Origin: Acidobacteriaceae bacterium
GTDB taxonomy: Bacteria; Acidobacteriota; Terriglobia; Terriglobales; Acidobacteriaceae
Assembly (NCBI GenBank): GCA_003164255.1
Contig: PLST01000300.1
Span: 2,567 to 9,842, forward strand
Length of the DNA stretch: 7,276 nucleotides
Direction of reading: 5' to 3'
A program made the position numbers and the translations under genes. A model generated the notes under the pieces. The model did not search any database. It was not told the DNA's origin and was given only the letters and a program-made list of their open reading frames with translations. Positions 1 to 4,385 of the stretch are shown here, piece by piece (the stretch's first letter is position 1; every line of letters starts with the position of its first letter).

Positions 1-2
1 GC

Positions 3-28
3 CCCTGGTCCCGATTCTGGGACCAGGG
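3..28. repeat. 10-bp perfect palindrome, REP-like hairpin (copy 1)
   Basis: The left arm CCCTGGTCCC (3-12) pairs perfectly with GGGACCAGGG (19-28) around the 6-nt loop GATTCT. No T-run follows, so it is not a classical intrinsic terminator for the + strand. It lies 42 nt upstream of tyrA and closely resembles the hairpin at 2571-2599: same arm length, same GC before the left arm, and AATG versus ATTG after the right arm. The two arm differences are compensated on the opposite arm. It is most likely a member of a dispersed intergenic palindrome family, or the end-of-transcript hairpin of a gene left of the window. Confidence 0.6.
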
Positions 29-70
29 AATGCAGAACCAGCCCTGCCAACTCTGCCTGCAAGGACGACC

Positions 71-931
71 ATGATCTCGCGCATCTCCATCCTCGGCACC
101 GGCCTGCTCGGCACTTCCGTAGGCCTCGCTCTGCGTGCAGCCGGATTTCGCGGCGAAATCGTGGGTTGGAATCGCAGCCCAGATCATGCCGAGCTCGCCA
201 AGCAGATGGACGCAATCGATTCTGTAGCAGCCGACGCCCTCGAAGCTGCCCGCGCAAGCCAGGTAGTTCTGCTCTCCGTTCCCATCTATGCCACGCTCGA
301 TTTTATGGAGAGACTGGCGCCCATCCTCCCCTCGGAGCACTTGGTCACCGATGTAGGCAGCACCAAGCGCCTCATCACCGAGGCCGGTATACGCCTCTTC
401 AATACGCCCGAACGTGCCGCGTTTCTTCCCGGTCATCCCATGGCGGGCAAGGAGCGCGGCGGCGCTTCTCTGGGCGACGCCAATCTCTTTCGCGGTGCCG
501 TCTGGCTGTTTACTGACGATCCGGCCGCGCAGCGTTCTCCGCACTCGGCCGCACTCATTCAAGCCTGGCGCGAACTCGTCGTCTCCATGGGCTCCAAGGT
601 CCTCGATCTCGACGCCACGCGCCACGATGAGCTGGTCGCCTGGGTCAGCCACCTGCCGCAATTCCTGGCCACTGCGCTTAGCGCTCTGCTTGAAGATGAA
701 GTCGGCGATGCGCCCGAGTTGAAAGACGTGGGAGGCCGCGCCCTGCGCGAGATGACGCGCCTCGGCGCCAGCCCCTTCTCCATGTGGCGCGACATCGCCT
801 ACACCAACACCGAGCCCGTTGAGGCCGCGCTCGCCGCCCTCGAGCAGCGCCTGGCCCATCTTCGCGAAAACCTGCGCACGCCCGAGCTTCGCGACGAGTT
901 TGAGCAAGCCAACCGCTTCCGCCGCGAATAG
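71..931 (+). CDS. tyrA: Prephenate/arogenate dehydrogenase (TyrA)
   Basis: This is the TyrA family dehydrogenase of tyrosine synthesis: oxidative decarboxylation of prephenate (or arogenate) with NAD(P)+ in the cytoplasm. The 286-aa protein opens with a Rossmann fold carrying GTGLLG at residues 9-14. It has the family motifs DVGSTK (94-99), GHPMAGKE (121-128), SHLPQF (193-198) and MTRLGASPFSMWRDI (228-242). By comparison with the Aquifex enzyme, S97, H122, H194 and an arginine near R230 are the likely catalytic or substrate-binding residues. The length fits a single-domain TyrA: no chorismate mutase fusion and no C-terminal ACT domain, so no built-in tyrosine-sensing domain is visible. The end of beta-2 reads GWNRS (32-36), with Asn-Arg in place of the Asp usual in NAD-specific members. 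The ATG is preceded by AAGGA (61-65) at 5-nt spacing. The DUF5946 gene follows after 27 nt. Confidence 0.95.
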   Translation: MISRISILGTGLLGTSVGLALRAAGFRGEIVGWNRSPDHAELAKQMDAIDSVAADALEAARASQVVLLSVPIYATLDFMERLAPILPSEHLVTDVGSTKRLITEAGIRLFNTPERAAFLPGHPMAGKERGGASLGDANLFRGAVWLFTDDPAAQRSPHSAALIQAWRELVVSMGSKVLDLDATRHDELVAWVSHLPQFLATALSALLEDEVGDAPELKDVGGRALREMTRLGASPFSMWRDIAYTNTEPVEAALAALEQRLAHLRENLRTPELRDEFEQANRFRRE

Positions 932-958
932 CACCATTCCAATCCCGACAGGTCACCG

Positions 959-1378
959 ATGCCTTCTGATCAGGATCTCTACAACGAACTGGCATTCTAC
1001 ACCCTGGCACACGTTGATCCGGCTTTCATTCACCAGAATGTAGTGGATGCCTTTGCCGCTCAGACCGCCGGGGAAACCACAAAGCCGATCACCATCGTCT
1101 TCGCACTGATTGGTTTGTACCTTTACGTTGAGAAAGGCTACACAGGGAAACAAGTGCAGCGGGCGCACATGCAGCTCGCAAAGTTCCGCAGGCAATGGTT
1201 CATGCCCGCTCTACCACTCGATCGTGGCGCGATTCGCATTCAGGATGTTTTGGCGGCCGCTCCCGGCGCCGACCGCGACGCGATGATCCGCAAGTGGTGC
1301 GAGTCCGCATGGCAGCCATGGAGTGCAAGCCGCCAGCAAATCCTCGACCTGGCCAAAAGCGAGCTCGGCGTGGACTAA
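959..1378 (+). CDS. DUF5946 family protein
   Basis: A 139-aa protein recognised as the DUF5946 family, whose function is not known to me. The family pattern is nearly complete: YTLAHVDPAFIHQNVVDAFA (14-33), TKPI (41-44), a semi-hydrophobic FALIGLYLYVEKG (48-60), GKQVQRAHM (63-71), and a C-terminal Trp-rich section with W113, W118 and W121. The conserved histidines H18, H25 and H70 and several aspartates suggest a metal or small-molecule site, but that is inference. There is no signal peptide, so it is probably cytoplasmic. The start is ATG with AGGT (950-953) 5 nt upstream. It follows tyrA after 27 nt on the same strand and is probably co-transcribed, although no link to tyrosine synthesis is known to me. 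A second in-frame TAA lies five codons after the stop, within an apparent 15-nt tandem duplication. Confidence 0.85.
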   Translation: MPSDQDLYNELAFYTLAHVDPAFIHQNVVDAFAAQTAGETTKPITIVFALIGLYLYVEKGYTGKQVQRAHMQLAKFRRQWFMPALPLDRGAIRIQDVLAAAPGADRDAMIRKWCESAWQPWSASRQQILDLAKSELGVD

Positions 1379-1400
1379 CCCGATCTGGATTAACCCGGCG
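1371..1400 (+). repeat. 15-nt imperfect tandem repeat across a stop codon
   Basis: The units 1371-1385 and 1386-1400 agree at 11 of their first 12 bases (TGGACTAACCCG versus TGGATTAACCCG). Because the unit is a multiple of three, the second copy repeats the Asp-stop in frame, giving TAA at 1376-1378 and at 1391-1393. It looks like a small local duplication at the end of the DUF5946 gene. Chance is possible at this size. Confidence 0.5.
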
Positions 1401-1418
1401 ATGAGCCGGATCGCTTTT
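1395..1418 (+). terminator. Weak rho-independent terminator candidate after DUF5946
   Basis: CCGGC (1395-1399) pairs with GCCGG (1405-1409) around the loop GATGA. After ATCGC comes a run of four T (1415-1418). The stem is short and the T-run is both short and separated from the stem, so termination would be inefficient. Its place, 17 nt after the DUF5946 stop and before a gene with its own ribosome binding site, fits the end of the tyrA-DUF5946 transcript. Confidence 0.35.
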
Positions 1419-1424
1419 AACAAG

Positions 1425-1448
1425 TTTGCAGATTGCCTGTGCTACCGT
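1425..1448 (+). promoter_or_regulatory. Possible weak promoter for the beta-propeller gene
   Basis: An extended -10-like TGCTACCGT (1440-1448) lies 65 nt upstream of the propeller ATG. TTTGCA (1425-1430) resembles a -35 box but is only 12 nt from the -10 hexamer, well short of the usual 16-18. The prediction therefore rests on the extended -10 alone and on the hairpin that separates this gene from the one before it. Confidence 0.2.
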
Positions 1449-1513
1449 GAACGGGTGCGATCGTGAGCACTCCAATTCCGACGCAAATTGCCGAATCATC
1501 TGGAGAGACAACC

Positions 1514-2545
1514 ATGAAAAAGACACTGGCGTATTTCACTTCGATGGCGGCGCTTGCGCTCGCCTGCGGTTTGCCGGCTTTAGCGCAGACTGATTTCAAC
1601 GTAACCAAAACCATGCACATCGGCGGCGAAGGCGCGTGGGACTACCTCACCGTCGACTCCGCAACCCATCGCCTGTTTGTTACGCGCACCACCCACACCA
1701 TGGTCATCGACGCGGTCACCGGCAAGACCCTTGGCGACATCCCCGGCCAGAAGCGCTCCCACGGCACAGCAATCGTACCGGCTGTCGGGCGCGGCTTTAT
1801 AACCGACGGTGGTGGTGATGGCGCCATCGTTGTCTTTGACCTCAAGACCTATGCCACGCTCGGCACGCTGGCCACCATGCCGGACTCCGACGGCATCATC
1901 TACGATCCGGCGGCCAACCTGGTTCTCGCAGTCTCCGGCGACAAGGGCATGCTCATGACCTTCAAGCCAGACATCGATCCGGTCAACGGCAAGATCGATC
2001 CGCCCATCGACCTTGGCGGTGCGCCCGAGTTTCTTGCCTACGACGATGCGGGAAAGGCCTACATCAACCTTGAAGACAAAGACATGGTTGCAGTCGTCGA
2101 CCTCAAGACCCGCAAGGTTATCGCGCGCTGGCCCGTTGCTCCCGGCGGCCACCCGGTTGGCCTGGCCATTGATCGCAAAACGCATCGTCTTTTCATTGGC
2201 TGCCGCAATCCGCAAAAGCTCATCGTCATGAGCACCGACGACGGCAAGATCATCGCCGATCTGCCCATCGGTGCGGGCGTGGATGCAACCAAGTTCCACG
2301 CGGGCAAGGCCTTCGCGAGTTGCGGAGACGGTCAGCTGATTGTGGCTTCTGAAAAGGACGGCAAGTTCAGCGTCGACCAGATCGTCAAGACGCCCAATGG
2401 AGCCCGCACCATGGGCATCGACGACTCCATCTTCAGCGTTTACCTGCCGACGGCTGAGTTTGAGCCCGCGCCCGCGGGGGCAGCGTCCAAAAGGCCCAGG
2501 CCAAAGCCGGATTCCTTCATGATTGTTGAAGTCGGGCAGAAGTAA
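1514..2545 (+). CDS. Exported YncE/YVTN-like beta-propeller protein
   Basis: A 343-aa protein of the YncE/YVTN-type seven-bladed propeller class, exported to the periplasm or cell surface. Residues 1-24 form a Sec signal peptide (MKKTLAYF..., hydrophobic 5-20, ALA at 22-24, likely cut before Q25). C18 lies in a poor lipobox (ALAC), so a lipoprotein is less likely. Repeats of about 40 residues, each with a 'DxxTHRLFV...D..TGK' flavour, can be placed at roughly 37-76, 83-120, 125-155, 168-206, 211-252, 255-292 and 296-340. Examples are DSATHRLFVT (48-57) and DRKTHRLFIG (220-229). A Pro/Ala/Lys-rich insert (317-333) interrupts the last blade. The ligand or partner cannot be told; relatives are poorly characterised. 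The start is ATG 1514, with GGAGAG (1502-1507) 6 nt upstream; the GTG at 1463 would put 17 polar residues before the signal peptide. Confidence 0.85.
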   Translation: MKKTLAYFTSMAALALACGLPALAQTDFNVTKTMHIGGEGAWDYLTVDSATHRLFVTRTTHTMVIDAVTGKTLGDIPGQKRSHGTAIVPAVGRGFITDGGGDGAIVVFDLKTYATLGTLATMPDSDGIIYDPAANLVLAVSGDKGMLMTFKPDIDPVNGKIDPPIDLGGAPEFLAYDDAGKAYINLEDKDMVAVVDLKTRKVIARWPVAPGGHPVGLAIDRKTHRLFIGCRNPQKLIVMSTDDGKIIADLPIGAGVDATKFHAGKAFASCGDGQLIVASEKDGKFSVDQIVKTPNGARTMGIDDSIFSVYLPTAEFEPAPAGAASKRPRPKPDSFMIVEVGQK

Positions 2546-2570
2546 TCGGCCAAGAGAACTTGCCGGGTGC

Positions 2571-2599
2571 CCCAGGTGCCTCGCATTTGGGCACCTGGG
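2571..2599. repeat. 10-bp perfect palindrome, REP-like hairpin (copy 2)
   Basis: CCCAGGTGCC (2571-2580) pairs perfectly with GGCACCTGGG (2590-2599) around a 9-nt loop. A competing pairing exists: GGTGCCC at 2566-2572 can pair with GGGCACC at 2589-2595. The hairpin sits between the convergent propeller and PIN genes and could end transcription from both sides, but no T-run follows on either strand. It shares arm length, flanks and most bases with the hairpin at 3-28, so a REP-like element is the better description. Confidence 0.6.
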
Positions 2600-2631
2600 A
2601 TTGACGCGGCTTCCGAGCCGCAAAAACCGCT

Positions 2632-3111
2632 CTAATTCACGCCTTCTTTCGCGGCTTCACTCTTCGCGTCCGCGGGGTTCAGAACCGTGAACCCCTCGCC
2701 CGCGGCTGCCTCGCGCAGATGCGTCGAAGCCGACACAAACACGATCTCCATGCCTTGAAACATGTCGCGCGCCGTCAATGCTGCGCCCAGCTGCAAGGCC
2801 TCTGTCCATCGCAGGCTGCTGCGGTCAAGCAATTGCCGCGCCGCTTCAATCACGGCCGGATTCAGCGGCTGCTGCACCATGCGCGCCGACTCCGTGCGCA
2901 AAACCGATAATGCCGACGCCGCATCCTCATGTGAGATGTCGCCTGCGCGCTCGCGGCGCTTCAGCACCGCATAAACCTCCAGAGGCGTTGAAGCGGAGAT
3001 CAGCTTGCGATTGTCCTCCGCCGCTTCCATCAGCCCAATCAGTTCCGCAGTTCCTGGTTCCTGCGCAAAGAGCTTGACGAACGCGGTCGCCTCAAGAAAG
3101 TAGAAGCTCAA
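2632..3111 (-). CDS. PIN-domain protein (VapC-like), divergent active site
   Basis: A 159-aa protein that matches the PIN-domain layout of VapC-type ribonucleases. It has an N-terminal beta strand YFLEATAFVKLFAQEPGT (4-21), TPLEVYAVLKRR (42-53) with the conserved E45, the helix SLRWTEALQLGAAL (99-112), and a C-terminal strand VFVSASTHLREAA (124-136). PIN nucleases use three or four acidic residues to hold Mg2+/Mn2+. Here the first Asp is Glu (E7), the third position is Glu (E104) where 'LDALHLA' is usual, and the fourth Asp appears to be S129. It may be a weak or altered nuclease. The start is TTG at 3111-3109, sharing TTGA with the stop of the upstream gene. GAGG (3121-3118) lies 6 nt before it, and the next Met (28) would delete beta-1. 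It is translationally coupled to the 240-aa partner. Confidence 0.75.
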   Translation of the reverse strand: MSFYFLEATAFVKLFAQEPGTAELIGLMEAAEDNRKLISASTPLEVYAVLKRRERAGDISHEDAASALSVLRTESARMVQQPLNPAVIEAARQLLDRSSLRWTEALQLGAALTARDMFQGMEIVFVSASTHLREAAAGEGFTVLNPADAKSEAAKEGVN

Positions 3112-3830
3112 ATCTCACCTCGTTCTTCATCGATGGTTTCTGAGAGCGGTTCCCCCTGCACGGCAACCGGATGAAACCTCTGTGCCTCTTCCGGAATCCC
3201 CGCCTCCGCGCGGTTCAGGCGGATGGTCGTCGTCGGGTATGCCGGCGTCTTCGGATTCGCGATCTTGCTCGTCATCACAACGCCGCGCTGGATTGCCTCG
3301 GCCAGCACCATCTGCCGCATTTCCGGATGCTGGTTCCACCGGAATGCCTTGCGCGGAAGAAATGAATCCCGGAACCACTTCAGCGCAATAAACGCATGTC
3401 CGCCGCGTTCGGCCTCGGCCAGCGCCGCGCAAAGCTCTTTCACGCGCGCATCCATGTCTGCTGGAAGAACCGCCTCCTGGGCGTCGTCTTCTTCCTCGTC
3501 CGCAACGTGCACCGCGCCGGCACGGTGCGTGCGCACTGCGCGCGGAGAGGCTTCGACCTCGTCGATGCGCTCAAAATAGATGCGCACTTCATCGTCGTCC
3601 GGTGACCAGGTATCCGCAGACGCATTGCGCCGCTTGCTCCGCCCGTTCTCGCTGCAGAGCTCCACAATCGCCTGGTATCCCTCCGGAGCAAGAAACCGCA
3701 AGGCCCTCACCAACCCGGGGTCCTGCGAATACGCCAACTCGTTCAGTGCTTCTTCAATAATTTCTTCCGCAGCGGGAATGCTCAGATTGCCGCCGTCTAT
3801 GCTGCCGAGTGCAGCCTTCGCCGATTTCAT
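3108..3830 (-). CDS. Acidic protein of unknown function, partner of the PIN protein
   Basis: A 240-aa protein that I do not recognise as a named family. Residues 15-60 look helical. Residues 62-125 are a hydrophilic, largely disordered-looking linker with a DEEEDD patch (111-116). Residues 126-142 form a helix. Residues 145-207 look like a compact domain with a winged-helix-like order: HAFIALKWFRDSFLPR (145-160), a helix 168-182, then two strands VVMTSKI (184-190) and TTTIRLNR (200-207) joined by a Pro-rich turn. That fold call is inference. There is no signal peptide or membrane segment, so it is cytoplasmic. Start ATG 3830-3828 has GGAG (3841-3838) 7 nt upstream. The stop overlaps the PIN start (TTGA), so the two are made together. 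As a VapB-style antitoxin it would be far larger than the usual 70-100 aa; an RNA- or DNA-binding partner is equally possible. Confidence 0.7.
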   Translation of the reverse strand: MKSAKAALGSIDGGNLSIPAAEEIIEEALNELAYSQDPGLVRALRFLAPEGYQAIVELCSENGRSKRRNASADTWSPDDDEVRIYFERIDEVEASPRAVRTHRAGAVHVADEEEDDAQEAVLPADMDARVKELCAALAEAERGGHAFIALKWFRDSFLPRKAFRWNQHPEMRQMVLAEAIQRGVVMTSKIANPKTPAYPTTTIRLNRAEAGIPEEAQRFHPVAVQGEPLSETIDEERGEI

Positions 3831-3874
3831 TTCTTCTCTCCGTTTGGTGGTTCAGTTGACGCGGCCGGTGCCCC

Positions 3875-3932
3875 TGCAGTTTCACTGCATGGGTTGGGGA
3901 CGGCGCATCGCCCCGCGCTGTCAAAAGACAGC
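3875..3932. repeat. Cluster of three short hairpins
   Basis: Three consecutive perfect inverted repeats occur within 58 bp: TGCAGT-TTC-ACTGCA (3875-3889), GGCG-CAT-CGCC (3902-3912) and GCTGTC-AAAA-GACAGC (3917-3932). All have 3-4-nt loops. They lie just upstream of the minus-strand 240-aa gene and could form structure in its leader if transcription starts to their right, or could be operator half-sites. No T-run follows. Confidence 0.45.
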
Positions 3933-4017
3933 TGTGCTGGTTCTCGTCCTGACCGTACCCGGCTTGGAGGCGATGAATTCTCCGCCGCCTCGCTTTAATC
4001 GATCCGGGCGTTTGTAA
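3889..4017 (+). pseudogene. Short signal-peptide-like ORF, possible gene remnant
   Basis: A 42-codon reading frame whose first 28 residues look like a Sec signal peptide: a basic start MGWGRR, then KTAVLVLVLTVPGLEA (13-28), with LEA as a plausible cleavage motif. Only 14 residues follow before TAA, including SPPPRFNR. There is no Shine-Dalgarno and the ATG overlaps the arm of a hairpin, so expression is doubtful. It may be the 5' remnant of an exported-protein gene, a small secreted peptide, or chance. Confidence 0.25.
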
Positions 4018-4020
4018 TTT

Positions 4021-4299
4021 TCAGTGTGATGACCGGTTCCGCTGGCTTAGGCCACTCTCCGGCCAATATTTGGGCCCATGGCGTCTCTCGAAGCAATGGT
4101 TGACGGTGCGTGGTTCATCAATAGGCTCTTCAATCGCAAAAGCCGTCTTCCTGCGTTCTCTTTTTACGTTACATATTTCGAGAATTACGTTGGAGTCGGC
4201 TGTGGGGCCAGTTAAAACTGCCGGGCCCTCTATCAATTCAGCGTTATACAGGCCACAGTGTAACCCAGATTTGGCTCTCGCGCACTGCAAAATGTTCAA
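4021..4299 (-). CDS. Doubtful 92-aa ORF of unknown function
   Basis: An open frame on the minus strand with a TTG start and TGA stop, in a gap that no other gene explains. The translation is polar with segments such as GPAVLTGPTADSNVILEI, but I recognise no family and see no signal peptide or membrane helix. No Shine-Dalgarno precedes the TTG, and the frame stays open only back to a TAA at 4320. Codon third positions are mixed rather than GC-rich. It could be a decayed or recently acquired gene, or noise. It is listed because it fills most of a lower-GC patch and could be tested by homology. Confidence 0.15.
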   Translation of the reverse strand: MNILQCARAKSGLHCGLYNAELIEGPAVLTGPTADSNVILEICNVKRERRKTAFAIEEPIDEPRTVNHCFERRHGPKYWPESGLSQRNRSSH

Positions 4300-4372
4300 G
4301 TTAGCATCAGCGCGGCGTTACTCCCGGCTATCCGCAAGGCGCCTCGGCGCTCACTTAAGCGTTGCGAGTTCG

Positions 4373-4378
4373 TACAAT
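4373..4378 (+). promoter_or_regulatory. -10-like TACAAT just before the 869-aa-protein start
   Basis: TACAAT matches the sigma-70 -10 box at five of six positions and ends 7 nt before ATG 4386, so transcription would begin at or next to the start codon. No good -35 is seen at 15-18 bp spacing; 4350-4355 reads CTCACT. No usable Shine-Dalgarno precedes the ATG: AGAAG ends only 2 nt from it. Together these suggest a leaderless mRNA, but the hexamer could also be chance in an A/T-richer spot. Confidence 0.35.
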
Positions 4379-4385
4379 AGAAGCT

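Larger units (their letters stand above)
3842..4385. other. Long intergenic region without a convincing gene
   Basis: About 540 bp lie between the divergently transcribed 240-aa-protein gene and the 869-aa-protein gene, so it should hold both promoters. It contains three small hairpins (3875-3932), a 42-codon ORF (3889-4017), and a patch of lower GC: about 45% by hand count at 4141-4200 and 50% at 4081-4140, against 75% for a sample (6241-6300) of the large coding gene. On the minus strand an ORF runs 4299-4021 (92 aa). It has a TTG start and no Shine-Dalgarno, its codon third positions are less GC-rich than the neighbouring genes, and I recognise no domain in it. No tRNA, riboswitch or transposase is visible. 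Confidence 0.6.

Noticed and set aside
1463..1513. GTG start 17 codons upstream for the propeller protein
   Set aside because: It adds a polar stretch ahead of MKKT and the signal peptide; GGAGAG is correctly spaced for the ATG at 1514.
2571..2599. Strong bidirectional intrinsic terminator
   Set aside because: The stem is good and the position between convergent genes is right, but there is no T-run on either strand, and the match to the hairpin at 3-28 points to a repeat family.
1580..2623. Long minus-strand open frame (347 aa) opposite the propeller gene
   Set aside because: It lies antisense to a gene with a signal peptide, a Shine-Dalgarno and propeller repeats. Its translation is rich in Asp/Val/Gly/Arg without domain structure, as expected from the reverse frame of GC-rich coding DNA.
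4362..4385. TTG start eight codons upstream for the 869-aa protein
   Set aside because: It would place MRVRTIEA before an otherwise ideal signal peptide start, has no Shine-Dalgarno, and would overlap the -10-like box.
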